Source: Streptomyces roseochromogenus subsp. oscitans DS 12.976 (lineage in GTDB: Bacteria > Actinomycetota > Actinomycetes > Streptomycetales > Streptomycetaceae). Taken from it: DNA of 64,000 nucleotides. A program made the position numbers and the translations under genes. The stretch spans positions 4,153,388 to 4,217,387 of the forward strand of contig NZ_CM002285.1 in NCBI RefSeq assembly GCF_000497445.1, in the 5' to 3' direction. Of the stretch, positions 8,440-18,048 are shown in pieces. The notes under the pieces are model-generated. The model made no database searches, was not told the origin of the DNA, and was given only the letters and a program-made list of their open reading frames with translations. Every line of letters begins with the position of its first letter. Positions within the stretch are counted from its first letter, which is position 1.

Positions 8440-10395
8440 GTGAGCAACGAGAGCCTGGCCAACCTGCTCAAGGAAGAACGCAGGTTCGCGCCCCCCGCCG
8501 ACCTGGCCGCGCATGCCAACGTCACCGCGGAGGCGTATGCACAGGCCAAGGCTGACAGGCTCGGCTTCTGGGCCGAGCAGGCCCGTCGGCTGACCTGGGC
8601 CAAGGAGCCTACCGAGACGCTGGACTGGTCGAACCCGCCGTTCGCGAAGTGGTTCAAGGACGGCGAGCTGAACGTCGCGTACAACTGCGTGGACCGGCAT
8701 GTGGAGGCCGGTCTCGGGGACCGGGTCGCCATCCACTTCGAGGGTGAGCCCGGCGACAGCCGCTCGATCACCTACGCGGAGCTGAAGGACGAGGTCTCCA
8801 AGGCGGCCAACGCCCTGCTGGAGCTGGGTGTCCGCAACGGCGACCGGGTGGCCATCTACATGCCGATGATCCCCGAGACCGCGATCGCGATGCTGGCCTC
8901 GGCCCGGATCGGCGCCGCCCACTCGGTGGTCTTCGGCGGCTTCTCGGCGGACGCGCTCGCGACCCGCATCCAGGACGCGGACGCCAAGGTCGTCATCACC
9001 TCCGACGGCGGCTACCGGCGCGGCAAGCCCTCCGCGCTCAAGCCGGCCGTGGACGAGGCGATCGGCAAGGTCGACAACGTCGAGCACGTTCTGGTGGTGC
9101 GCCGTACCGGCCAGGACGTGGCCTGGAACGACGAGCGGGACCACTGGTGGCACGACCTGGTCGAGCGTCAGCCGGCCGAGCACACCCCGGAGGCGTTCGA
9201 GGCGGAGCACCCGCTGTTCATCCTCTACACCTCCGGCACCACCGGTAAGCCGAAGGGCATCCTGCACACCTCCGGCGGCTATCTCACCCAGGCGGCCTAC
9301 ACGCACTGGGCGGTGTTCGACCTCAAGCCGGAGACGGACGTGTACTGGTGCACGGCCGACGTCGGCTGGGTCACCGGGCACTCGTACATCGTGTACGGCC
9401 CGCTGGCCAACGGCGCGACGCAGGTCATGTACGAGGGCACGCCGGACACCCCGCACCAGGGCCGGTTCTGGGAGATCGTGCAGAAGTACAAGGTCTCGAT
9501 CCTCTACACCGCGCCGACGGCGATCCGGACGTTCATGAAGTGGGGCGATGACATCCCCGCCAAGTTCGACCTCAGCAGCCTGCGGGTCCTGGGGTCGGTC
9601 GGCGAGCCGATCAACCCCGAGGCGTGGATCTGGTACCGCAAGAACATCGGCGCGGACCGGACTCCCGTCGTGGACACCTGGTGGCAGACCGAGACCGGCG
9701 CCATGATGATCTCTCCGCTGCCGGGTGTCACCGACGCCAAGCCCGGTTCCGCGCAGACCCCGCTGCCCGGCATCTCGGCGACCGTCGTCGACGACGAGGC
9801 GCACGAGGTGCCCAACGGCGGCGGTGGCTATCTGGTGCTGACCGAGCCGTGGCCGTCGATGCTGCGCACCATCTGGGGCGACGACCAGCGGTTCATCGAC
9901 ACCTACTGGTCCCGTTTCGAGGGCAAGTACTTCGCCGGCGACGGCGCGAAGAAGGACGACGACGGCGACATCTGGCTCCTCGGCCGGGTCGATGACGTGA
10001 TGCTCGTGTCGGGCCACAACATCTCCACCACCGAGGTGGAGTCGGCGCTCGTGTCCCACTCGGCGGTCGCCGAGGCGGCCGTCGTCGGGGCTGCCGACGA
10101 GACCACCGGCCAGGCGATCGTCGCGTTCGTGATCCTGCGCGGTACGGCCGCGGAGACCGAGGGGCTCGTCGGCGAGCTGCGCGACCACGTGGGCGCCACG
10201 CTCGGCCCGATCGCCAAGCCCAAGCGGATCCTGCCGGTGGCCGAGCTGCCCAAGACCCGCTCCGGCAAGATCATGCGCCGCCTGCTGCGGGACGTGGCCG
10301 AGAACCGTCAGCTCGGTGACGTCACCACGCTGACGGACTCCACGGTCATGGACCTCATCCAGGCCAAGCTGCCGGCGGCGCCGAGCGAGGACTGA
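8440..10395 (+). CDS. acsA: Acetyl-CoA synthetase (AMP-forming)
   Basis: The protein has 651 residues and the GTG start at 8440 follows GAGGGAGAT. The enzyme converts acetate, ATP and CoA to acetyl-CoA through acetyl-[15 protein letters not shown] is the ATP/phosphate-binding loop. DTWWQTETG is the adenylate-forming motif, and [13 protein letters not shown] and [15 protein letters not shown] lie in the C-terminal lid. The Lys in SGKIMRR is the catalytic lysine, which is reversibly acetylated in this family. Length and motif order are those of full-length Acs. A DasR-like box precedes it and a strong terminator follows at 10410, so it is probably transcribed alone. Confidence 0.96.
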   Translation: MSNESLANLLKEERRFAPPADLAAHANVTAEAYAQAKADRLGFWAEQARRLTWAKEPTETLDWSNPPFAKWFKDGELNVAYNCVDRHVEAGLGDRVAIHFEGEPGDSRSITYAELKDEVSKAANALLELGVRNGDRVAIYMPMIPETAIAMLASARIGAAHSVVFGGFSADALATRIQDADAKVVITSDGGYRRGKPSALKPAVDEAIGKVDNVEHVLVVRRTGQDVAWNDERDHWWHDLVERQPAEHTPEAFEAEHPLFILYTSGTTGKPKGILHTSGGYLTQAAYTHWAVFDLKPETDVYWCTADVGWVTGHSYIVYGPLANGATQVMYEGTPDTPHQGRFWEIVQKYKVSILYTAPTAIRTFMKWGDDIPAKFDLSSLRVLGSVGEPINPEAWIWYRKNIGADRTPVVDTWWQTETGAMMISPLPGVTDAKPGSAQTPLPGISATVVDDEAHEVPNGGGGYLVLTEPWPSMLRTIWGDDQRFIDTYWSRFEGKYFAGDGAKKDDDGDIWLLGRVDDVMLVSGHNISTTEVESALVSHSAVAEAAVVGAADETTGQAIVAFVILRGTAAETEGLVGELRDHVGATLGPIAKPKRILPVAELPKTRSGKIMRRLLRDVAENRQLGDVTTLTDSTVMDLIQAKLPAAPSED

Positions 10396-10409
10396 CCGGC
10401 ATCAGCCTT

Positions 10410-10444
10410 GGGGGCGCCCGGCCGACAGGCCGGGTGCCCCTTTT
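10410..10444 (+). terminator. Rho-independent terminator after acsA
   Basis: GGGGGCGCCCGGCC is followed by a GACA loop, then GGCCGGGTGCCCC and TTTT at 10441-10444. The stem is about 13 bp with one mismatch. It lies 15 bp after the acsA stop. Confidence 0.9.
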
Positions 10445-10517
10445 GCGTCTACGGTGAAGATCACCGGTCCCGGACCGCACCCTCCGGGTCGCCGCACCCT
10501 TTGAGCCCTCACGCAAC

Positions 10518-10537
10518 TTTAGGTAAGCTAAGTAAAG
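10518..10537. promoter_or_regulatory. AT-rich partial dyad upstream of nhaA
   Basis: TTTAGGTAAGCTAAGTAAAG is an AT-rich island with partial dyad symmetry (CTTTA...TAAAG) about 80 bp before the nhaA start. It faintly resembles an iron box, but the match is poor. It may simply be the promoter core. Confidence 0.25.
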
Positions 10538-10614
10538 CGTCAAGAACGCGACAAGGGTGCGCCGGGAAGTCTGGTCGGCATGTGAGCCGTCCTGCCTACC
10601 CACCGGAGATCTCC

Positions 10615-12048
10615 ATGACCGCGCCCCGCACGCCCCGCAAGGCCCTCGGACGCCTCTCCCTGCCCGAGCGCGCCATCGTCGCGGGCGCGCTGCGCACCGA
10701 GACCGTCGGCGGCATCCTGCTCCTCCTCGCCGCCGTAGCGGCGCTGATCTGGGCGAACATCCCCGCCCTGCGGCACAGCTACGAATCGGTCAGCGACTTC
10801 CACCTGGGCCCAGGCGCCCTCGGCCTGAATCTCTCAGTCGCCCACTGGGCCGCCGACGGCCTGCTCGCGGTGTTCTTCTTCGTCGCCGGCATCGAGCTGA
10901 AGCGCGAGCTGGTCGCCGGAGACCTGCGCGACCCCAGGGCGGCCGTACTGCCCGTGGTGGCCGCGCTGTGCGGCATGGCCGTACCGGCGCTCGTCTACAC
11001 CCTCACCAACCTCACCGGGCACGGCTCGACACAGGGCTGGGCGGTGCCCACCGCCACCGACATCGCCTTCGCGCTCGCCGTCCTCGCGGTCATCGGCACC
11101 TCCCTGCCCAGCTCGCTGCGCGCCTTCCTGCTCACCCTCGCGGTCGTCGACGATCTCTTCGCGATCCTGATCATCGCGATCTTCTTCACCGACCGGCTGA
11201 ACTTCGCCGCGCTCGGCGGCGCCGTCGCCGGACTGGTGGTCTTCTGGCTGCTGCTGCGCAAGGGCGTGCGCGGCTGGTACGTGTATGTGCCACTGGCCGC
11301 CGTGATCTGGGCGCTGATGTACAACAGCGGCGTGCACGCCACCATCGCCGGCGTGGCGATGGGCCTGATGCTGCGCTGCACCACCCGTGAGGGTGAGCAG
11401 CGCTCGCCGGGCGAGCACATCGAGCACCTGGTGCGGCCTCTGTCCGCCGGGCTCGCCGTGCCGTTGTTCGCGCTGTTCAGCGCCGGGGTGAAGATCTCCG
11501 GCGGAGCGCTCGGGGACGTGTTCACCAAGCCGGAGACGCTCGGTGTGGTGCTGGGGCTCGTCGTCGGCAAGGCGCTCGGCATCTTCGGCGGCACCTGGCT
11601 CACCGTCCGCTTCACCCGCGCCTCCCTCAGCGAGGATCTCGCCTGGGCCGACGTCTTCGCGGTGGCCTCCCTCGCCGGCATCGGCTTCACCGTCTCCCTC
11701 CTCATCGGCGAACTCGCCTTCGCGGGGGACGCCGCCCTCACCGACGAGGTCAAGGCCGCCGTCCTCGCCGGATCGCTCATAGCGGCGGTGTGCGCGACGG
11801 TCCTGCTGAAGATACGCAACGCCAAGTACCGCAGGCTGTGCGCGGAGGAGGACCGCGACGACGACCTCGACGGCATCCCGGACATCTACGAGCAGGACGA
11901 CCCGGCCTATCACCTGCGCATGGCCGAGATCCATGAGCGCAAGGCCGCCGAACACCGGCGGATCGCGGCCGAGCGGGCGGCCGCGGCGCGCCACGGGCTT
12001 GCGGAAGTACCGGGCGGGGCAGGCGAGGAGGGCGACCGTCCGGCATGA
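10615..12048 (+). CDS. nhaA: Na+/H+ antiporter NhaA
   Basis: The protein has 477 residues with ATG 10615 after GGAGATCTCC. Multiple hydrophobic helices match NhaA. The diagnostic segments are TATDIAFALAVLAVIG and VVDDLFAILIIAIFF, which carry the paired Asp residues that bind Na+/H+ in transmembrane helix 5. Near the middle, NSGVHATIAGVAMGL is another conserved NhaA segment. A charged C-terminal extension of about 70 residues rich in Arg, Glu and Ala (AEIHERKAAEHRRIAAERAAA) probably forms a cytosolic coiled coil, as in many actinobacterial NhaA proteins. Role: sodium export and pH homeostasis in the cytoplasmic membrane. Confidence 0.95.
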   Translation: MTAPRTPRKALGRLSLPERAIVAGALRTETVGGILLLLAAVAALIWANIPALRHSYESVSDFHLGPGALGLNLSVAHWAADGLLAVFFFVAGIELKRELVAGDLRDPRAAVLPVVAALCGMAVPALVYTLTNLTGHGSTQGWAVPTATDIAFALAVLAVIGTSLPSSLRAFLLTLAVVDDLFAILIIAIFFTDRLNFAALGGAVAGLVVFWLLLRKGVRGWYVYVPLAAVIWALMYNSGVHATIAGVAMGLMLRCTTREGEQRSPGEHIEHLVRPLSAGLAVPLFALFSAGVKISGGALGDVFTKPETLGVVLGLVVGKALGIFGGTWLTVRFTRASLSEDLAWADVFAVASLAGIGFTVSLLIGELAFAGDAALTDEVKAAVLAGSLIAAVCATVLLKIRNAKYRRLCAEEDRDDDLDGIPDIYEQDDPAYHLRMAEIHERKAAEHRRIAAERAAAARHGLAEVPGGAGEEGDRPA

Positions 12049-12152
12049 TCTGACGAGACGGTACAAAACAAGACGGCCACACGAGCGGGCCGGCCGGCCG
12101 CCTACGACGGCAGGTACGCCCGCGGCACGAGAGACATCTGAGGGAGAACGCG

Positions 12153-12641
12153 ATGAGCGCACCCGACGGCAGCCCGGTCGGCGCCGAACGCAGCATCGGC
12201 CAGCTGTTCGCCTCGGCGACGACCGAAATGTCGGCGCTGGTGCACGACGAGATCGCCCTGGCCAAGGCCCAGCTGAAGCAGGACGTGAAGCGCGGCGCGG
12301 TCAGCGGCGGCGCCTTCACGGTGGCGGCCGCGGTGCTCCTCTTCTCCCTGCCGATGCTCAACTTCGCCCTCGCCTACGGCATCCGGACCTGGAGCCACTG
12401 GAACCTGGCGATCTGCTTCGTACTGTCCTTCGCGGCCAACGTGCTCGTCGCCATCCTCCTCGGGATCATCGGCGTGGTCTTCGCGAAGAAGGCCAAGAAG
12501 AGCCACGGCCCGCAGAAGGTGGCCGCGTCGATGAAGGAGACGGCGGGCGTCCTGCAGAACGCCAAGCCGCACCCGCGCGCGGAGCTGCCCGAGGACCGGA
12601 CCCCCGCGGCCATCGAGGCTGTGGCACGCTCACAGTCATGA
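12153..12641 (+). CDS. Phage holin family (Act-holin-X-like) membrane protein
   Basis: The protein has 162 residues with a GGGAGA ribosome site before ATG 12153. The N-terminal half is amphipathic (SIGQLFASATTEMSALVHDEIALAKAQLKQDV), and two hydrophobic segments follow at about residues 50-75 and 85-110. This is the layout of the actinobacterial DUF1469/holin-X family. These proteins are chromosomal and not part of a prophage here; their function is unknown. The stop codon overlaps the start of the alpha/beta hydrolase gene (ATGA), indicating translational coupling. Confidence 0.8.
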   Translation: MSAPDGSPVGAERSIGQLFASATTEMSALVHDEIALAKAQLKQDVKRGAVSGGAFTVAAAVLLFSLPMLNFALAYGIRTWSHWNLAICFVLSFAANVLVAILLGIIGVVFAKKAKKSHGPQKVAASMKETAGVLQNAKPHPRAELPEDRTPAAIEAVARSQS

Positions 12642-13573
12642 CGGACCCCGCCCCCTCGGCCTTGGTACGGATGGACGTTCCCCACGGGAAAAAGGTGACC
12701 CACAGGGACGTCGCCGCCAACGGCGCGCGCTTCCACATCGCCGAACTCGGCGACGGCCCCCTGGTGCTGCTGCTGCACGGCTTCCCGCAGTTCTGGTGGA
12801 CCTGGCGGCACCAGCTGGTCGCGCTCGCGGACGCGGGCTACCGGGCGGTGGCGATGGACCTGCGGGGCGTCGGCGGCAGCGACCGCACGCCCCGCGGGTA
12901 CGACCCCGCCAACCTCGCCCTCGACGTCACCGGCGTGATCCGCTCGCTCGGCGAGCCGGACGCGGCGCTGGTCGGCCACGACCTGGGCGGCTATCTGGCG
13001 TGGACGGCGGCGGCGATGCGGCCCAAGCTCGTACGCCGCCTCGCCGTGGTGTCGATGCCGCATCCGCGGCGCTGGCGCGCGGCGATGCTGCGGGACGCAC
13101 GCCAGACGGCAGCCAACTCCTACATCTGGGGCTTTCAGCGGCCCTGGCTTCCGGAGCGTCAACTCACCGCAGACGGCGGGGCGTTGGTGGGCCGGCTCAT
13201 CCGGGAGTGGTCCGGGCCGCGGCTGCCGGAGGACGAAGCGGTGGAGACGTACCAGCGGGCCATGTGCATCCCGTCGACCGCGCACTGCGCGATCGAGCCG
13301 TACCGCTGGCTGGTGCGCTCGCTGGCCCGCCCGGACGGCATCCAGTTCAACCGGCGGATGAAGCGGCCGGTGCGGGTGCCGACGCTGCATCTGCACGGCT
13401 CGCTGGACCCGGTGACGCGCACGCGCAGCGCGGCCGGTTCGGGCGAGTACGTCGAAGCGCCTTACCGCTGGCGCCTGTTCGACGGTCTCGGGCACTTCCC
13501 GCACGAGGAGGACCCGACGGCGTTCTCCACGGAACTGGTCAACTGGCTGAAGGATCCCGAGCCGGATCGGTGA
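12638..13573 (+). CDS. Alpha/beta-fold hydrolase (epoxide hydrolase-like)
   Basis: The protein has 311 residues. LLLHGFPQFWWTW supplies the HGFP oxyanion motif typical of epoxide hydrolases and haloalkane dehalogenases. LVGHDLGGYLAW has an Asp nucleophile (GHDLGG), which supports the epoxide-hydrolase branch. LHGSLDPVT gives the acid residue, and GLGHFPHEEDP the catalytic His. The ATG at 12638 overlaps the upstream stop by 4 nt. The natural substrate cannot be read from sequence. Confidence 0.85.
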   Translation: MTDPAPSALVRMDVPHGKKVTHRDVAANGARFHIAELGDGPLVLLLHGFPQFWWTWRHQLVALADAGYRAVAMDLRGVGGSDRTPRGYDPANLALDVTGVIRSLGEPDAALVGHDLGGYLAWTAAAMRPKLVRRLAVVSMPHPRRWRAAMLRDARQTAANSYIWGFQRPWLPERQLTADGGALVGRLIREWSGPRLPEDEAVETYQRAMCIPSTAHCAIEPYRWLVRSLARPDGIQFNRRMKRPVRVPTLHLHGSLDPVTRTRSAAGSGEYVEAPYRWRLFDGLGHFPHEEDPTAFSTELVNWLKDPEPDR

Positions 13574-13711
13574 CCGTACGGTCAGGTCCGGGTGCGTGGA
13601 GTATCCGGATCGTGAACACTTGTCCCTCGAACGGCCACATGCCTGCCGCATAGGCCAATTGAGCGGCGCTCAGGCGGTTATCGACCTTCGGGCAGGGGCA
13701 CACGTCGGGGT

Positions 13712-13891
13712 ATGGGCTGGACGCACGACTACAGTGACGCACCCCGCAACCGCCGCTCGACCGCAGGTCTGAGCACGCCTCAGCGAGGCAACCCGCAACT
13801 CGCGCAAGGGGACCTCCGCGTGGGGATTCCACGCATCCTGCGCCGCCGGGCCCGCTGGGTCTCGGTGCGGCTGCGTCACCCACGCGGCTGA
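13712..13891 (+). CDS. Small conserved basic protein (59 aa)
   Basis: ATG 13712 opens a 59-codon frame beginning MGWTHDYSDAPRNRRS and ending RRRARWVSVRLRHPRG. I recall similar short streptomycete proteins with MGWTHDYS at the start and an RILRRRA-WVSVR ending, but this could not be checked here. It is Arg-rich with no predicted membrane segment. It is followed at once by a terminator hairpin at 13894, which fits a real short transcript. Function unknown. Confidence 0.55.
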   Translation: MGWTHDYSDAPRNRRSTAGLSTPQRGNPQLAQGDLRVGIPRILRRRARWVSVRLRHPRG

Positions 13892-13893
13892 AC

Positions 13894-13928
13894 CCCTCAG
13901 GAAGGGCACACGCACACCCTCCTGAGGG
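13894..13928. terminator. Terminator between convergent genes
   Basis: CCCTCAGGAAGGG pairs with CCCTCCTGAGGG (one bulged base) around a short ACAC-rich loop. It abuts the stop of the protease gene at 13929 and the 59-aa gene at 13891, so it can stop both transcripts. Confidence 0.7.
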
Positions 13929-15128
13929 TCACAGGGCGCAGTTGTCCGTACCCACCTGCTCGTTCGCCGTACGTCCCTGCTGGATGTCGGGCTGGATCTC
14001 GTCCGCCGTGAGGGCGTAGCCGGTCTCAGCGTCGTCCAGGGACTTGGCGAACACCACGCCGTACACCCGGCCGTCGGGGGTGAGCAACGGGCCGCCCGAG
14101 TTGCCCTGGCGGACCGTGGCGTACAGCGAGTAGACGTCGCGGCGGACGGTGCCGCGGTGGTAGATGTCCGGGCCGTTCGCCGTGATGCGCCCGCGCACCC
14201 GGGCGGCACGCACGTCGTACGAGCCGTTCTCCGGGAAGCCCGCGACGATCGCGCCGTCCCCGCCGGCCGCGTCCCGCGCGGAGAACCTGAGGGCGTGCGC
14301 CTTCAGACCGGGCACGTCGAGTACGGCGATGTCGCGCTTCCAGTCGTACAGGACGACCTTGGCGTCGTACTTGCGGCCCTCGCCGCCTATCTGGACGGTG
14401 GGCGAGTCGACGCCGCCGACGACATGCGCGTTGGTCATGACCCGGCGGTCGGCGAAGACGAAGCCGGTGCCCTCCAGGACCTTGCCGCAGCTCTGCGCGG
14501 TGCCGGTCACCTTGACGATGGAGCGCTCGGCGCGCAGGGTGACCGGGCTGTTCGCGAGCGCAGGGTCGGGCGGCTGGACGTCCTTGATCGGCTCGTTGGC
14601 GAACGGGCTGAAGACCTGCGGGAAGCCGTTCTGCGCGAGGACGGAGGAGAAGTCGGCGAACCAGGTGTCGGCCTGCGCGGGCAGCGCCCGGGAGACGCCG
14701 AGGAGCACCTTGGAGCCGCGGACCTCCCTGCCGAGCGTCGGCAGCGTCGTACCCGCGAGGGCGGAGCCGATCAGCCAGGCCACCAGGAGCATCGCGACGA
14801 CGTTGACCAGAGCGCCGCCGGTGGCGTCCAGGGCGCGGGCCGGGGACCAGGTGATGTACCGGCGCAGCTTGTTGCCGAGGTGGGTGGTCAGGGCCTGGCC
14901 CACGGAGGCACAGACGATGACGACGACCACGGCGACCACGGCGGCGGTGGTGCCGACGTCCGCGTTGTCGGTCACGGCGTCCCAGATCACGGGCAGCGCG
15001 TACACGGCGACAAGACCGCCGCCCAGGAACCCGATCACCGACAGGATGCCGACGACGAAGCCCTGGCGGTAGCCGACGACCGCGAACCACACGGCCGCGA
15101 CCAGCAACAGGATGTCCAGCACGTTCAC
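13929..15128 (-). CDS. MarP-family membrane serine protease
   Basis: The protein has 399 residues. The N-terminal third holds four hydrophobic helices of the CvpA type (MNVLDILLLVAAVWFAVVGY onward). The remainder is a trypsin-like protease exposed outside the membrane: TNAHVVGG carries the catalytic His, DIAVLDV the Asp, and VRQGNSGGPLL the Ser. Two Cys residues (AQSCGKV and the C-terminal NCAL) may form a regulatory disulfide, as in mycobacterial MarP. MarP protects against acid and oxidative stress in Mycobacterium; that role is inference here. It is the last gene of a minus-strand run nth-nudix-marP. Confidence 0.9.
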   Translation of the reverse strand: MNVLDILLLVAAVWFAVVGYRQGFVVGILSVIGFLGGGLVAVYALPVIWDAVTDNADVGTTAAVVAVVVVIVCASVGQALTTHLGNKLRRYITWSPARALDATGGALVNVVAMLLVAWLIGSALAGTTLPTLGREVRGSKVLLGVSRALPAQADTWFADFSSVLAQNGFPQVFSPFANEPIKDVQPPDPALANSPVTLRAERSIVKVTGTAQSCGKVLEGTGFVFADRRVMTNAHVVGGVDSPTVQIGGEGRKYDAKVVLYDWKRDIAVLDVPGLKAHALRFSARDAAGGDGAIVAGFPENGSYDVRAARVRGRITANGPDIYHRGTVRRDVYSLYATVRQGNSGGPLLTPDGRVYGVVFAKSLDDAETGYALTADEIQPDIQQGRTANEQVGTDNCAL

Positions 15129-15222
15129 TGCTTCAGGCCTCGCCTATTCCGCTCCGCTCCCCGCGGCCCGGCCGGGGGTCCGGGGGTTGCCCCCGGAATA
15201 ACACCGCACGGACGACACCCTG

Positions 15223-15918
15223 TCATGACCGCCAGTCGAGTGGGACCTGCTTCCCCCTGTCCCAGGGGCGCTCCCAGCCCGCGAAGTGCAGCAGGCGGTC
15301 GATCACCCCGGCCGTGAAACCCCACACCAGGGCCGATTCGACCAGGAATCCCGGGCCTCGGTGTCCGCTGGGATGGACGGTGGTGGCGCGGTTGGCGGGG
15401 TCCGTGAGATCCGCCACGGGGACCGTGAAGACCCGGGCCGTCTCGTTCGGATCGACGACGCCGACCGGGCTGGGCTTGCGCCACCAGCCGAGCACGGGCG
15501 TGACGACGAAGCCGCTCACCGGGATGTACAGCGCGGGCAGCACGCCGAAGAGCTGGACGCCGGACGGATCGAGGCCGGTCTCCTCCTCGGCCTCGCGCAG
15601 CGCGGCTCTGAGCGGTCCGTCCGCGTGCGGGTCGCCGTCCTCGGGGTCGAGCGCGCCGCCCGGGAAGGACGGCTGCCCGGCATGCGAGCGCAGGGAGCCC
15701 GCACGCTCCATCAGCAGCAGCTCGGGGCCGCGCTCGCCCTCGCCGAACAGGATCAGCACGGCCGACTGCCGCCCCGAGCCGTTCTCCGGTGGCAGGAAGC
15801 GGCTCAGCTGGAGCGGCTCGATCGTCTCGGCGGCCCGCACCACGGCCGCCAGCCAGTCCGGCAGCCCCTCCTTGCTGAGCGTCACCGCGCCGCCCCGCGT
15901 CTCACTGGCCCTCGCCAT
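15223..15918 (-). CDS. NUDIX hydrolase, CoA pyrophosphatase type
   Basis: The protein has about 231 residues. The Nudix box is visible as GGALDPEDGDPHADGPLRAALREAEEETGL, a GxnE-x7-REUxEExGU match lengthened by an insertion as in CoA/ADP-ribose pyrophosphatases of actinobacteria. LLMERAGSLRSHAGQPSFPGG just before it is the NuCoA-like signature LLxxRxxxLRxHxGQxxFPGG. ATG 15918 was used; GTG 15921 is also in frame. It lies between nth and marP on the same strand, a conserved actinobacterial order. Confidence 0.88.
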   Translation of the reverse strand: MARASETRGGAVTLSKEGLPDWLAAVVRAAETIEPLQLSRFLPPENGSGRQSAVLILFGEGERGPELLLMERAGSLRSHAGQPSFPGGALDPEDGDPHADGPLRAALREAEEETGLDPSGVQLFGVLPALYIPVSGFVVTPVLGWWRKPSPVGVVDPNETARVFTVPVADLTDPANRATTVHPSGHRGPGFLVESALVWGFTAGVIDRLLHFAGWERPWDRGKQVPLDWRS

Positions 15919-15972
15919 CACAACCCCCGTCGCTCTGTCCGTCCAACGCCCGAGGGCCCCGGTATCGTTCCG

Positions 15973-17034
15973 TCACGCGGCCCCCAGGGGCGGGGCCGGC
16001 TTGCCGCCCGCGTCGAGATAGGCCTGCGGGGGCTTGAGCCGCTGGCCGGGGAAGCCGCCCTTCTCGTACTTCAGGAGCTTCTTGGCCTTCTCGGGGTCGG
16101 TCTCGCCCTCGCCGTAGGCCGGGCAGAGCGGGGCGATGGGGCAGGCGCCGCAGGCGGGCTTGCGGGCGTGGCAGATCCGGCGGCCGTGCCAGACCACATG
16201 GTGGGACAGGTCGGTCCACTCGGTCTTCGGGAACAGCGCGCCGACGGCGGCCTCGATCTTGTCGGGGTCGGTCTCGTCGGTCCACTGCCAGCGCCGGACC
16301 AGCCGCTGGAAGTGGGTGTCCACGGTGATCCCGGGCCGGCCGAAGGCGTTGCCGAGGACGACGAAGGCGGTCTTGCGGCCGACGCCCGGCAGTTTTACCA
16401 GGTCTTCGAGCTTCCCCGGCACCTCGCCGCCGAAGTCCTCGGCCAGGGCCTTGGAGAGCCCCATGACCGACTTGGTCTTGGCCCGGAAGAACCCGCAGGG
16501 GCGCAGGATCTCCTCGACCTCCTCCGGATCGGCGGCTGCCAGGTCCTCGGGGGTCGGGTACTTCGCGAAGAGCGCCGGGGTCGTCTGGTTGACGCGCAGG
16601 TCGGTGGTCTGGGCCGACAGCACGGTGGCTACCAGCAGCTCGAAGGGGTTCTCGAAGTCCAGCTCCGGGTGGGCGTACGGATACACCTCGGCGAGCTCGC
16701 GGTTGATACGGCGGGCGCGGCGGACCAGGGCGGCAGGGGATTCCTGCGCCGGAGGCTTCACGGCGACCTTCCCGGCGGTCTTCGCGGGCGCCGCCTTCTT
16801 CGCGGCCTTCCCGGCGGTCTTCGCGGGCGCCGCCTTCTTCGCAGCCTTCTTGGCCGGCACGGTTTTCTTCGAGGCGGCCTTCTTGGCCGGCGCCGTCTTG
16901 CCGGCCGACTTCTCCGCGGCGGCCTTCTTGGCCGGCGCGGTCTTCTTCACGGCGACCTTTTTTGCCGTTTTTCCGGTTTTCTTAGCATCGCCGGAGCCCT
17001 GTTCGCCCACAGCGGAATCACGACGTACAACCAC
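15973..17034 (-). CDS. nth: Endonuclease III with Lys/Ala-rich N-terminal tail
   Basis: The protein has 353 residues. Residues about 90-353 are a full endonuclease [12 protein letters not shown] is the helix-hairpin-helix with the catalytic Lys, VDTHFQRL carries the catalytic Asp, and [17 protein letters not shown] provides the four-Cys [4Fe-4S] cluster loop. The enzyme excises oxidised pyrimidines and nicks the abasic site. The first 90 residues are extraordinary: tandem [14 protein letters not shown] blocks resembling histone H1 or HupS tails, probably for non-specific DNA binding. GTG 17034 was used as start. It is first in the minus-strand run with the Nudix and marP genes. Confidence 0.93.
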   Translation of the reverse strand: MVVRRDSAVGEQGSGDAKKTGKTAKKVAVKKTAPAKKAAAEKSAGKTAPAKKAASKKTVPAKKAAKKAAPAKTAGKAAKKAAPAKTAGKVAVKPPAQESPAALVRRARRINRELAEVYPYAHPELDFENPFELLVATVLSAQTTDLRVNQTTPALFAKYPTPEDLAAADPEEVEEILRPCGFFRAKTKSVMGLSKALAEDFGGEVPGKLEDLVKLPGVGRKTAFVVLGNAFGRPGITVDTHFQRLVRRWQWTDETDPDKIEAAVGALFPKTEWTDLSHHVVWHGRRICHARKPACGACPIAPLCPAYGEGETDPEKAKKLLKYEKGGFPGQRLKPPQAYLDAGGKPAPPLGAA

Positions 17035-17181
17035 CCGCTAAACCCCCTTGTCCTGTGCTCTCACCGGCGATTTGGACACCCGGCCAGCCTAAAGCCCGGC
17101 ACCGACATCCGCCTCGGACCTCGAAGATCGGCCCCCGATTGGACCCCTGGCGCTTACCTCGGGACACGTGTGCGGCATCCT

Positions 17182-17195
17182 TGTGACAGATCACA
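17182..17195. promoter_or_regulatory. CRP-like palindrome upstream of crp
   Basis: TGTGACAGATCACA is a perfect TGTGA/TCACA inverted repeat, with a 4-bp instead of 6-bp centre, about 90 bp before the crp start. Autoregulation by Crp is plausible, but the spacing differs from the usual motif. Confidence 0.4.
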
Positions 17196-17286
17196 CTGTT
17201 TGGACCGTCCGGCAAAATGGGGAGCACGGTCCCCTGGCACACGGGGGAGCATGATCCCCTGAGCAGGTCGACAAGGAGAGAACTCA

Positions 17287-17961
17287 GTGGACGACGTTCT
17301 GCGGCGCAACCCGCTCTTCGCGGCTCTCGACGACGAGCAGGCCGCGGAGCTTCGCGCCTCCATGAGCGAGGTGACCCTCGCACGCGGCGACTCCCTCTTC
17401 CACGAGGGCGACCCCGGGGACCGGCTGTATGTCGTCACCGAGGGCAAGGTCAAGCTGCATCGCACCTCCCCCGACGGCCGCGAGAACATGCTCGCCGTCG
17501 TCGGCCCCAGCGAGCTGATCGGCGAGCTTTCGCTCTTCGACCCCGGCCCGCGTACGGCCACCGCGACCGCGCTGACCGAGGTCAAGCTGCTCGGTCTCGG
17601 TCACGGCGACCTCCAGCCCTGGCTGAACGCCCGCCCCGAGGTGGCCGGCGCCTTGCTGCGCGCCGTCGCCCGCCGTCTGCGCAAGACCAACGACGCCATG
17701 TCCGACCTGGTCTTCTCCGACGTCCCCGGCCGTGTGGCGCGCGCCCTGCTGGACCTCTCGCGCCGCTTCGGCGTGCAGTCCGAGGAGGGCATCCACGTCG
17801 TCCACGACCTCACGCAGGAGGAGCTGGCCCAGCTGGTCGGCGCCTCGCGCGAGACCGTGAACAAGGCGCTGGCGGACTTCGCCCAGCGCGGGTGGCTCCG
17901 CCTGGAAGCGCGGGCCGTGATCCTGCTGGACGTGGAGAGGCTGGCGAAGCGGTCCCGCTGA
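17287..17961 (+). CDS. crp: Crp/Fnr-family global regulator Crp
   Basis: The protein has 224 residues; GTG 17287 follows AAGGAGAGAACTCA. The N-terminal cyclic-nucleotide-binding barrel contains FHEGDPGDRLYVVTEGKVKL and LIGELSLFDPGPRTATATA; the GEL-x-PRTATA phosphate cassette indicates cAMP binding. The C-terminal winged helix has LTQEELAQLVGASRETVNKAL. In Streptomyces, Crp governs germination and many antibiotic clusters. A palindrome at 17182 may be its own operator. It is divergent from nth. Confidence 0.95.
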   Translation: MDDVLRRNPLFAALDDEQAAELRASMSEVTLARGDSLFHEGDPGDRLYVVTEGKVKLHRTSPDGRENMLAVVGPSELIGELSLFDPGPRTATATALTEVKLLGLGHGDLQPWLNARPEVAGALLRAVARRLRKTNDAMSDLVFSDVPGRVARALLDLSRRFGVQSEEGIHVVHDLTQEELAQLVGASRETVNKALADFAQRGWLRLEARAVILLDVERLAKRSR

Positions 17962-18048
17962 CGCCGGTCTTGGCCGTACGGGCTGTTTGATGCTGACCGG
18001 CGCCCAAAATGCGCCGCCTTTCCGCATCACACAGGGCACAGTGAGCGC

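Noticed and set aside
10518..10537. Iron-box (DmdR/IdeR) site before nhaA
   Set aside because: Only one half resembles the consensus and spacing is wrong; kept only as an AT-rich partial dyad.
12153..12641. Prophage holin
   Set aside because: The family name contains 'holin', but the gene lies in conserved chromosomal context with no phage genes nearby.
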